This document shows, one piece after another, positions 1-7,754 of a stretch of 36,555 nucleotides of DNA. The first letter of the stretch is position 1, and each line of letters starts with the position of its first letter. The translations under genes and the position numbers were made by a program. The stretch covers positions 1 to 36,555 of the forward strand of contig JACRKQ010000016.1 in NCBI GenBank assembly GCA_016219705.1, given 5' to 3'. This DNA is from Candidatus Saganbacteria bacterium (GTDB lineage: Bacteria > Margulisbacteria > WOR-1 > O2-12-FULL-45-9). The notes beneath the pieces were generated by a model that was given only the letters and a program-made list of their open reading frames with translations, was not told the origin of the DNA and did no database searches.

Positions 1-1
1 A

Positions 2-106
2 TATTACGATCGAGAAGAAGCGCTTTGTGACGTCCTATTTAAAACCTTTGGAAACATTCAGAAGAACCCGGAATTGATTAAGGGATTGCTTGTTCCTTTT
101 TTGTAA
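2..106 (+). CDS. C-terminal fragment of an unidentified protein, truncated by the window edge (YYDREEALCDVLFKTFGNIQKNPELIKGLLVPFL*)
   Basis: Open frame from the window edge to TAA at 104-106; below the ORF-track length cutoff. Confidence 0.45.
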   Translation, partial: YYDREEALCDVLFKTFGNIQKNPELIKGLLVPFL

Positions 107-133
107 ACATAATGTCTATTTAATTATGCGCAC

Positions 134-425
134 CTATATATAACCAACAGCCAAAATAACATCCACACTATAAAATTGGACATTATATATTTTGCCATCA
201 TCGGCAGTCTGTGCAAAATTTGCACAGACTCGATATTTATCTAACTCTTTGTCTTTTAGGATGTTGTTTATATGCTTAGTCACAACCGAGCGTTCAATGC
301 CAAATACTTTGGCAATTTGTGCTTGTGTTGCCCAGATGGTTTCGCTGGAAACGTCTCCCCGTAGCTCTATTGCTCCTCCCGAAGCTTGGTAAACAACAAT
401 TTGTTTGGAAGCTCTTTTTTTTCAT
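134..425 (-). pseudogene. RhuM-family (virulence protein RhuM / Fic-associated) N-terminal remnant
   Basis: Minus-strand frame reads KKRASKQIVVYQASGGAIELRGDVSSETIWATQAQIAKVFGIERSVVTKHINNILKDKELDKYRVCANFAQTADDGKIYNVQFYSVDVILAVGYI*, resembling the RhuM N-terminus. The ATG at 423-425 is out of frame because of an 8-A tract, and the frame stops at 134-136 just after the conserved LAVGY. Confidence 0.7.
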
Positions 426-1687
426 TAGTTTCGCAGTTCTCTGATTTTCCTGGTTAAAAGCGGTACATATTCCAGCACATCGCCGACGATGCCGTAAGTC
501 GCGACCTTAAATATTGGCGCGTCAGGATCTTTGTTGATGGCGACAATTATATCTGCTGACTGCATGCCGACTAAATGTTGAATTTTGCCGGAAATACCGC
601 AGGCAATGTAGAGTTTTGGCGCCACCGTTTTTCCGGTCTGTCCGACCTGATGGTGCGCAGAGATCCAGCCGGCATCAACTGTGGCGCGGGAAGCCCCAAC
701 GGCGCCGCCTAATACTTTTGCCAACTCTTCAATCAGGGCAAAATTTTTCGGATCACCGATCCCCCGACCACCGGAGACAATAATCTCTGCTTCTTGTAAA
801 TTGACTTTGGCGGACTCATCTCTTATAACTTCCAGTAATTTGACTACGAGGTCTTCTGTATTAATGGTGGGTTTAAAAGTGATAACAGTTTCATTAGTTT
901 TGATCTTTGCCGTGCCTGCCGGCCAAACGGCCCGTATGGGCAGGCAGGCATTTTGCACTTTGAGTTTCTTGAAGACTTTAGGGCGAACGGTTGACATCTG
1001 CGGGCGGTGGTTGGGCGAAATAATGGTGGCCATAATGTTGCCGCCAAAAGCGGGACGGGTCTGCTGCAAAATTTTCTTAACAGGATCAATCGCCAGGCCT
1101 GTGCAATCGGCGGTTAAACCGGCGCCGACGCGAATGGCTAATCGAGCGGCCAGGTCACGACCAGTTGTTGTGGCTCCCAGCAGGAAAATTTCCGGTTTAT
1201 ACTTCACAATTAATTCAGCAATAGCCCGTGTATATGGTAAAGAGCGGTAATCTTTTAGCTCTGGATTCTGTAGGAGATAAACTTTATCCGCCCCGTAAGT
1301 AAAAAGATTATCGTTCTCTTTTTCGATCCCTTCCCCGCCGCAAAGAACAGCCGCAACTTCCGTTTTTAAATCTTGCGCCAGCTTTTTCCCTTCAGCCAAC
1401 AATTCATAAGCGACCGATTGGACTTGATGGTCGCGCTGTTCCGCGAAGACCCAGATGCCGTGATAATGGCTTAAGTCAGCGCTGGTCTCTTTTTCAACTT
1501 TTATTTCAATGGCGTTAAATTTGCAGCTGGAGACGCAGGCGCCGCACATCGTGCATTTATCAAGATTGATGACGGCTAACTTACGTTTGTTTTCTGGCCG
1601 GTCAACCATGGTGATAGCGCCGGTTGGACAAGTTTTTACGCAGATGGTGCAGCCGGTGCAGATATCCGCAAAAACTTTAATATTCAT
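425..1687 (-). CDS. etfA: Electron transfer flavoprotein alpha subunit with N-terminal 2x[4Fe-4S] ferredoxin domain
   Basis: CTGCTICVKTCPTGAI and CTMCGACVSSCKFNAIEI cysteine motifs, followed by EtfA FAD-binding domain (SGGRGIGDPKNFALIEELAKVLGGAVGASRATVDAGW). Adjacent to etfB. Confidence 0.93.
   Translation of the reverse strand: MNIKVFADICTGCTICVKTCPTGAITMVDRPENKRKLAVINLDKCTMCGACVSSCKFNAIEIKVEKETSADLSHYHGIWVFAEQRDHQVQSVAYELLAEGKKLAQDLKTEVAAVLCGGEGIEKENDNLFTYGADKVYLLQNPELKDYRSLPYTRAIAELIVKYKPEIFLLGATTTGRDLAARLAIRVGAGLTADCTGLAIDPVKKILQQTRPAFGGNIMATIISPNHRPQMSTVRPKVFKKLKVQNACLPIRAVWPAGTAKIKTNETVITFKPTINTEDLVVKLLEVIRDESAKVNLQEAEIIVSGGRGIGDPKNFALIEELAKVLGGAVGASRATVDAGWISAHHQVGQTGKTVAPKLYIACGISGKIQHLVGMQSADIIVAINKDPDAPIFKVATYGIVGDVLEYVPLLTRKIRELRN
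913..946. repeat. Intragenic palindromic repeat inside etfA
   Basis: TGCCTGCC...GGCAGGCA arms flanking GGCC-AAAC-GGCC; translated in frame. Confidence 0.6.
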
Positions 1688-2470
1688 CTAAATTAATTTT
1701 CTCTCTTTAAGTTTATTTAAAAGTTGGTCCACCGCTTCGTTTGGTTTCCCCGTTAATATTTGGCCGCCGCCTTTAGGGGGAGGGGTAAAGATTTTTACAA
1801 CCTGGGTTGGAGAACCATTTAGTCCCAGATTTTTCGGATCGGCATCAATATCTGATGCTTTCATCATCTTAACCTCGGTTTTTTTTACCCGCATCATCCC
1901 TTTGAGAGAGGGGAGCCGTGGTTCGTTGATCTGTTTAACCACAGTTATTACTAATGGTAGAGGGGAAGAGACAATTTCGTTAACTTCTTCGAGCATTCGT
2001 TCAATCTTGGCCTGTTGTCCTTCAACTTCGATCTTAACGGCAAAGGTAACTTGAGGTAAACCGAGCCATTCGGCAATTCCGGGGCCAACTTGGGCGGTAT
2101 CGCCATCGATCGCCTGTTTACCGCAGAGGATCACATCAACATTGCCTAGTTTTTTGATGGCTTGAGCCAGTGTATAAGATGTCGCCCAAGTATCTGAACC
2201 GGCAAAGGCTCGGTCGGAGACTAAAACAACTTCATCAGCTCCCATGGCAATGGTGGTTTTGAGAGCGTCGGCCGCTTGCGGAGGGCCCATAGTGATAACG
2301 GTAACTTTACCACCGTGTTTTTCTTTGAGTTGGAGGGCAGCTTCGAGAGCATTTTCATCAAAAGGGTTAATAATAGAGGGAACGCCCTCCCTGATGAGGG
2401 TATTAGTTTCCGGGTTAATTTTAACCTCTGTGGTTTCAGGAACTTGTTTAATGCAAACTACAATATCCAT
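1688..2470 (-). CDS. etfB: Electron transfer flavoprotein beta subunit
   Basis: MDIVVCIKQVPETTEVKINPETNTLIREGVPSIINPFDENALEAAL is typical of EtfB; stop is adjacent to the etfA start. Confidence 0.93.
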   Translation of the reverse strand: MDIVVCIKQVPETTEVKINPETNTLIREGVPSIINPFDENALEAALQLKEKHGGKVTVITMGPPQAADALKTTIAMGADEVVLVSDRAFAGSDTWATSYTLAQAIKKLGNVDVILCGKQAIDGDTAQVGPGIAEWLGLPQVTFAVKIEVEGQQAKIERMLEEVNEIVSSPLPLVITVVKQINEPRLPSLKGMMRVKKTEVKMMKASDIDADPKNLGLNGSPTQVVKIFTPPPKGGGQILTGKPNEAVDQLLNKLKERKLI

Positions 2471-2550
2471 GACACGAGTGGCAAGTATAGCATATCATTT
2501 CAAGTTGACGCAACTTGCGGGACTTGGACTGTTTGGAGTAATATATATGT

Positions 2551-3402
2551 ATGCGAGTCGCTATTATCGGTTTAGGCTTAATCGGCGGATCAATTGCTCT
2601 TGGACTAAAGCAAGCTAATCCGGAAATTAATATTGTTGGGGTGACTCCTCGGCAGGAAACAATTGATGAGGCGCTTAGTCGCCAGGCGATCGATGAGGGG
2701 ACAACGGATTTATGTCGCGGAGTTGCTGATGCTGATATTGTTTTTCTCTGCCCCCCGCTCAATTTAATTGTCCCCACCCTTAAAAAAATTGCCCAAAGTC
2801 TAAAATCCGGCGCAATTGTCACTGATGTTGGCAGTAGTAAAACTGAAATCGTGGCTCAGGCGGCCAAAGTTACCCCCCAAGAAGTGCATTTTATTGGAGG
2901 CCATCCTTTGGCCGGTAAAGAGCAGACGAAGTTTGCAGCGGCTGAAGCGAATCTTTTTCAAAATCGTGTCTGGGTTTTAACTCCGACGGCGAAAACCAGT
3001 CGCCCGGCTACAATAATATTAACTCAGTTGATAAAATTACTGGAAGCGAGGGTGATAGAAATGAAAACAGATGAACATGATATTGCTGTGGCAGGAATCA
3101 GTCACACGCCGCTGGCCATTGCGGCAGCCTTGGTCAATTCCGTGGCGGCGGAGAAGAAAAGCCAGGCAAACATGAAACAACTGGCAGCGTCTGGCTTTCG
3201 TGACACAACCCGCGTTGCCTCCGGCGATCCTGAACTTGGGCGGGATATGTTCACAACAAACAAAAAAGCGGTATTAAAAACCTTGGCGAACTTTAAAAAG
3301 TCTCTGACTCAATTAGAGACAGCGATCAAAAAAGGAAATACGACTAAAATCAAACAGTTGTTGGCTCAGGCCAAGAAATTCCGCGACGAAGTATATGTCT
3401 AA
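2551..3402 (+). CDS. tyrA: Prephenate dehydrogenase
   Basis: GLGLIGGSIALGLK Rossmann motif, VTDVGSSKTEIV and GGHPLAGKEQTKFAAA motifs; followed by aroA. Confidence 0.9.
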   Translation: MRVAIIGLGLIGGSIALGLKQANPEINIVGVTPRQETIDEALSRQAIDEGTTDLCRGVADADIVFLCPPLNLIVPTLKKIAQSLKSGAIVTDVGSSKTEIVAQAAKVTPQEVHFIGGHPLAGKEQTKFAAAEANLFQNRVWVLTPTAKTSRPATIILTQLIKLLEARVIEMKTDEHDIAVAGISHTPLAIAAALVNSVAAEKKSQANMKQLAASGFRDTTRVASGDPELGRDMFTTNKKAVLKTLANFKKSLTQLETAIKKGNTTKIKQLLAQAKKFRDEVYV

Positions 3403-4699
3403 ACTAAAAATTTCCCCTATAAATAAGATTAATAAGACTATTACAGTTCCGGGAGATAAATCTATTTCCCATCGAGCTATAATGATTGGCGCGTTGGCTC
3501 AAGGTCAGACCACGATTACGAACTTCTTGTCCAGTGCAGATTGTTTAGCCACTATTGAATGTCTGCGGAAGATGGGGATTGAAATACAAATGTCCAATGA
3601 CCAATTTCCAATTTCCAATGGCGGTAAAATTATTATAAACGGCAAAGGCTTACATGGATTAAAACAGCCTAAAGAAGAATTATATGTGGGGAATTCCGGG
3701 ACGACGATTCGTTTGTTGTCGGGAATTTTAGCTGGACAAAATTTCAAGACTATAGTTTCTGGCGATGAGTCGATTCAAAAACGACCGATGCTAAGAGTTG
3801 CTAAGCCATTACGCGAAATGGGAGCCAGCATCGAAGGGAAAGTTACAAAAGATAATCTTTTTGCTCCTCTTAGAATTTCTGGTGGGGACTTAAAAGGGAT
3901 TACTTATGAATTGCCCATTCCCTCAGCGCAGGTGAAGTCAGCGGTTCTCTTGGCCGGACTGTTTGCTAAAGGAGAGACGACAGTCATTGAACAAAATCCT
4001 TCTCGAGATCACACGGAACGGATGTTAGGGTATTTTAAGGGGAAGGGACTAGGAGCTAGGGCACAGGTACTAGGCGGAGAGGAATTTGCTGGGGCTGAAG
4101 TTGATGTGCCCGGCGATATTTCTTCGGCGGCGTTTTTTATGGCTGCCGCTTTACTCGTTCCCAATGCGGAATTATTGATTAAAAACGTTGGCTTAAATCC
4201 AACCCGGACAGGTATTCTTGAGGTCTTTCATCGCATGAGCGGAAAGGTTGAGGTTTTAGACGAAGTAATTGTCTCCAACGAACCTCGTGGTGAGATTTTA
4301 ACCAAAAGTTCAAAGCTTAAAGGAATAAAGATTGATGGGGAGATCATGCCCCGCATTATTGACGAGATTCCAATCATTGCGGTGGTGGCGACACAGGCGG
4401 AAGGTCGAACAGAAATTCGGGAGGCCAAAGAGTTACGGATCAAAGAAAGCGATCGGATCGCGACAATCTGCGCAGAATTGAAAAAATTTGGCGCGCACGT
4501 GAAAGAGCTGGATGACGGCTTAATTATTGATGGGCCGACGGTTTTAAAAGGGGCGGAAATTGAGAGCCACGGCGATCATCGCATCGCGATGGCTATGGCG
4601 ATTGCGGGCTTGATTGCTGAAGGTGAGACGGTTATTAATGACACTGCCTGTATCGAGACGTCGTTTCCCGAATTTGAGAAGTTGCTCGCCAGCCTTTAG
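3395..4699 (+). CDS. aroA: 3-phosphoshikimate 1-carboxyvinyltransferase (EPSP synthase)
   Basis: PGDKSISHRAIMIGALAQG, GNSGTTIRLLSGIL, VPGDISSAAFFMAAALL and ESDRIATICAELKKFG are EPSPS motifs. Confidence 0.95.
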   Translation: MSKLKISPINKINKTITVPGDKSISHRAIMIGALAQGQTTITNFLSSADCLATIECLRKMGIEIQMSNDQFPISNGGKIIINGKGLHGLKQPKEELYVGNSGTTIRLLSGILAGQNFKTIVSGDESIQKRPMLRVAKPLREMGASIEGKVTKDNLFAPLRISGGDLKGITYELPIPSAQVKSAVLLAGLFAKGETTVIEQNPSRDHTERMLGYFKGKGLGARAQVLGGEEFAGAEVDVPGDISSAAFFMAAALLVPNAELLIKNVGLNPTRTGILEVFHRMSGKVEVLDEVIVSNEPRGEILTKSSKLKGIKIDGEIMPRIIDEIPIIAVVATQAEGRTEIREAKELRIKESDRIATICAELKKFGAHVKELDDGLIIDGPTVLKGAEIESHGDHRIAMAMAIAGLIAEGETVINDTACIETSFPEFEKLLASL

Positions 4700-4714
4700 A
4701 AAACAAAAAAATAC

Positions 4715-4743
4715 TTGACGCCTTCCTCCATATAATCTAGACT
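4715..4743 (+). promoter_or_regulatory. Predicted sigma70-type promoter TTGACG-N17-TAGACT for the ATPase at 4754
   Basis: Read directly: TTGACG 4715-4720, TAGACT 4738-4743; just upstream of the ATG at 4754. Confidence 0.55.
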
Positions 4744-4750
4744 ATATGGA
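4727..4750. promoter_or_regulatory. Near-perfect 24 bp palindrome (candidate operator) overlapping the -10
   Basis: TCCATATAATCTAGACTATATGGA: 22 of 24 positions symmetric; ends 3 bp before the ATG. Confidence 0.5.
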
Positions 4751-4753
4751 GTC

Positions 4754-5908
4754 ATGGTCTCATTATCTGAATTTAAAAGAGAGCTGAAAATAGATCTCGA
4801 AGGCAATAATGCCGCTTTTTTGTGGGGGCCGCGTAAAGTTGGTAAGACCACTCTGCTCCATCAAAAATTCCCCGATGCTAAGTATTATGATCTCCTTAAT
4901 ACGGAGTTAAAAACACAATTAACTTTAAATCCCGCGATATTACGGGAAGAAGCGCTGGCGGAAAGGCCGAAACTGGTCATAGTAGATGAAGTCCAAAAAG
5001 TTCCCACACTACTTGATGAAATACATTGGTGTCTGGAAAACACGAAAACGAAATTTATCATGTGCGGCTCCAGTGCCCGGAAATTAAGACATGGCGTGGC
5101 CAATCTTTTGGGAGGACGGGCTTGGCGATTTGAATTATTTCCCTTAACAACCAAGGAAATCGGCACAACTGACCTTCTTAAAATATTCAATCACGGGCTG
5201 ATCCCAAAACACTTTAGCGAGAGCTCTCCTGATCGCAGTCTCAAAAGCTATGTTTATGATTATATCGAACAGGAAATCCGCGCCGAAGCTTTGGTGCGGA
5301 ATATTCCTTCTTTTGCGCGGTTTCTGGAAGCAGTTTCTTTAACTCATGGTCAGCTTATTAATTATGCTAACATTGCCCGAGATTGCGGGGTTTCGCCAAA
5401 AACTGCGCGGGAATATTTTCAAATCTTGCAAGATACTTTGTTGGGCCACGAGCTCCAACCCTGGAGAAAAAGCAAGAATCGACGTCTAATCGAAACGGCA
5501 AAATTTTATCTCTTTGACATGGGAGTGGTTCGGACTCTGGCTGGGTTACCTAAAGTCCAGGCTCGCACCGAAGAATTCGGAAGGTATTTTGAGCATTTTT
5601 TAATTGAAGAAATTAGAGCCTTCCTGTCTTATCGCGAGAAAAATTTGGCGCTTTCTTATTGGCGAACCAGCACCGGGATGGAAGTTGATTTGATTATAGG
5701 TAATTTGGACGTAGTGATTGAATTTAAAGCGACAACAAGGGTAGATAATCGCGATTTTAAGGGGCTCTTGGCATTAAAAGAAGACCAAAAAATTGGCAGG
5801 GCGATTGTTGTCACTTTGGACACAAGGCCCCGTCTTATGGAAACGGGGATAGAGATTTTACCCTGGCAGGTCTTTTGCGAAAGACTTTGGAATGGGAAAA
5901 TAATTTAA
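4754..5908 (+). CDS. AAA (AAA_14) ATPase with C-terminal DUF4143, PD-(D/E)XK-like domain
   Basis: Walker A GPRKVGKTTLL, Walker B LVIVDEVQKV, C-terminal YWRTSTGMEVDLIIG...VVIEFKAT (D...ExK). Confidence 0.88.
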   Translation: MVSLSEFKRELKIDLEGNNAAFLWGPRKVGKTTLLHQKFPDAKYYDLLNTELKTQLTLNPAILREEALAERPKLVIVDEVQKVPTLLDEIHWCLENTKTKFIMCGSSARKLRHGVANLLGGRAWRFELFPLTTKEIGTTDLLKIFNHGLIPKHFSESSPDRSLKSYVYDYIEQEIRAEALVRNIPSFARFLEAVSLTHGQLINYANIARDCGVSPKTAREYFQILQDTLLGHELQPWRKSKNRRLIETAKFYLFDMGVVRTLAGLPKVQARTEEFGRYFEHFLIEEIRAFLSYREKNLALSYWRTSTGMEVDLIIGNLDVVIEFKATTRVDNRDFKGLLALKEDQKIGRAIVVTLDTRPRLMETGIEILPWQVFCERLWNGKII

Positions 5909-5918
5909 ATTATTTTCC
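5893..5918. repeat. 26 bp perfect palindrome at the tail-to-tail junction of two ATPase paralogues
   Basis: GGGAAAATAATTTAAATTATTTTCCC; both genes end ...GKII* and their stop codons overlap within TTAA. Confidence 0.85.
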
Positions 5919-7047
5919 CCGACCACAATTTTTCCAAAAAGTCTTCCCAGGGAAGAATATGCAGTTTATCAACGAGTCTCGGTCTTGGGTCCAAAGAAAC
6001 GACGATAGAATACTTGGTTTTATATTCTTCATCAAACGCCCGTAAGCCGTGACAGTGTTGGGGGCCGACGTTTTTTGAAGCCTTAACTTCAATTGCTGCT
6101 TCATGGTCTCCCAAAATAAAATCTACTTCAAGCTGTGAAGCCGTGCGCCAGTAAGCCAGGTCAAAATTTTTACCAGAGTAATGGCTGTAGGCCAGCAATT
6201 CTTGGAAGATAAATTGTTCGAACGCCCGCCCAAAATTCTCACTATTATATTCGATTGTTCCTCTTTTGAGCAGATAATTGGCAATGCCGATGTCAGAAAA
6301 ATAAAAACGAGGAGCATGAATTACCCGTCTTTTTGGCCTTTTTTGAAATGCCGGCAGATAATATCCGATTAATGTGTCTATTAGAATTTGAAAATATTCT
6401 TTGACTGTTACCGCATTGACATAGCATTCCCGGGCTACATTTTGATAATTTATTGTTTGGCCGTTGCTGAAAGCGGCTGCATTCAAAAACCTGGCGAAGG
6501 CAGGGATGTTTCTCGTGATGGCTTCGGCGGCAATTTCCTCCTTTAAGTAATCCCCGATATAGGCCTGAAGCAAAGGCTGCGGGTTGGCGGCTAAGTAATG
6601 CCGCGGCAATAATCCGTTGGTTAAAGCGCGCAAGAGATTAAATTTAGGAATTTCTTTATAAACCAGAGGGTGCAGCTCATAGCGCAAAGCCCTTCCTCCT
6701 AACAGGTTTCCTGCTCCTCTTTTTAGTTTTCTGGCGCTTGATCCGCAAAGAATAAATTGAATTTCCCGATTTACTATTAACCATTGTATTTCATCTAATA
6801 AAGCCGGAATTTTTTGCACCTCATCAATAATAACCGGATTTTTTAAGGAGTGTTTTTGCAGTAATTCATCGTGGAACAGTCCGGGATTGGCGGACAGCCG
6901 GACATATTCTTTGGTCAACAGTAAATCATAACGCAGGGAGTCGGGGAAAAGCTTGTCCAGCAGGGTGCTTTTCCCTGTTTGTCTTGGCCCCCAGAGAAAA
7001 CACGACTCTTTGCCTAAATTGAGTAATTTTTGCTCTCTTTTAAACAT
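5905..7047 (-). CDS. AAA (AAA_14) ATPase with C-terminal DUF4143 domain; paralogue of the 4754-5908 gene
   Basis: Walker A GPRQTGKSTLL, Walker B PVIIDEVQKI, C-terminal YWRTASQLEVDFILGDHEAAIEVKAS. Confidence 0.88.
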   Translation of the reverse strand: MFKREQKLLNLGKESCFLWGPRQTGKSTLLDKLFPDSLRYDLLLTKEYVRLSANPGLFHDELLQKHSLKNPVIIDEVQKIPALLDEIQWLIVNREIQFILCGSSARKLKRGAGNLLGGRALRYELHPLVYKEIPKFNLLRALTNGLLPRHYLAANPQPLLQAYIGDYLKEEIAAEAITRNIPAFARFLNAAAFSNGQTINYQNVARECYVNAVTVKEYFQILIDTLIGYYLPAFQKRPKRRVIHAPRFYFSDIGIANYLLKRGTIEYNSENFGRAFEQFIFQELLAYSHYSGKNFDLAYWRTASQLEVDFILGDHEAAIEVKASKNVGPQHCHGLRAFDEEYKTKYSIVVSLDPRPRLVDKLHILPWEDFLEKLWSGKII

Positions 7048-7064
7048 GATAAAATAAAGTTACA

Positions 7065-7088
7065 TTTATTATATCATGATATAATAAA
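7065..7088. promoter_or_regulatory. Perfect 24 bp palindrome (candidate operator)
   Basis: TTTATTATATCATGATATAATAAA is identical to its reverse complement; covers the -10 and most of the spacer of the predicted promoter. Confidence 0.6.
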
Positions 7089-7095
7089 GTGTCAA
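7068..7095 (-). promoter_or_regulatory. Predicted sigma70-type promoter TTGACA-N16-TATAAT for the ATPase at 7047
   Basis: Minus strand: TTGACA (7095-7090), TATAAT (7073-7068). Confidence 0.6.
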
Positions 7096-7120
7096 TATGG
7101 TTTATCAGCCCGGCGTCATA

Positions 7121-7303
7121 TTATCTCAAGCGATATTTCAAGGTGATAATATCGTCGTATTGAGGAGCAGGCCCTTTTACAAATAAGCCTGTTGTGGTAA
7201 TTATTTCATCTAATTTTTGGCTATGACTGACAGCGTAGCTCATAGCGGGTTCTTGCTTTGGCGTATCAACCACCAGAGTTAATAAATCATTCGTGATGTT
7301 CAT
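7121..7303 (-). CDS. Small hypothetical protein, possibly the 3' part of a frameshifted gene with 7380-7745
   Basis: ORF of 60 aa; its ATG overlaps (ATGA) the stop of an upstream alternate frame that ends in QIFFRRVE*. Confidence 0.35.
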   Translation of the reverse strand: MNITNDLLTLVVDTPKQEPAMSYAVSHSQKLDEIITTTGLFVKGPAPQYDDIITLKYRLR

Positions 7304-7745
7304 TCCACTCGTCGGAAAAATATTTGTTTTCCTTTTTGTGTAGGGTCTTCACTTAAAACTTGATATTGCGGTAAATTATTTATGGCGTATTGTAAATTAT
7401 TAGAAAGACGTTCTTCTGTTGCAGATGGGCTTCTAAGGGAAGGGCGCTTGGATTATCGAGCTCTCTATTTTGTTTTAATTGATAAGTTCTTCTCATCTCT
7501 CGCCCAGCCGGCGGAAAAACCAGTGAAAAATTTAAACCAATATTTTCTTTGGTCCCTCTTGTTCCTTCCGCAGCGCTTGTTCTGTTTTGATAAGGAGCGA
7601 CGGTTACTCTCTCCCCTCCTGCAGCTAAAAATGCACGGACCGAGATGAGCATGGCTGTTGCAGCGGAGCGCAGGTCTGTCGCGCGAGACGCTTTAAAGTT
7701 GCTTGCAAAAATTTGCGGAGGCGGAAGATTATTGGTTACTTTCAC
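7300..7745 (-). pseudogene. Hypothetical protein, apparently frameshifted
   Basis: Frame 1 (7745-7380) ends ...HLQQKNVFLIIYNTP*; another frame continues ...ATEERLSNNLQYAINNLPQYQVLSEDPTQKGKQIFFRRVE* to 7300. Confidence 0.35.
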
Positions 7746-7754
7746 GTTAGACTT

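Noticed and set aside
192-392. Plus-strand 66 aa ORF in the track
   Set aside because: Antisense to the RhuM-like remnant, which has the recognisable family sequence.
681-1250. Plus-strand 189 aa ORF antisense to etfA
   Set aside because: Shadow ORF opposite a clearly recognised gene; no motif or start context supports it. The same reasoning was applied to other antisense ORFs in the track (for example 23098-23439, 24369-24746, 29264-29575, 33007-33360).
2448-2822. Minus-strand 124 aa ORF over the tyrA start
   Set aside because: Overlaps the confident tyrA and etfB genes in another frame, without a recognisable domain.
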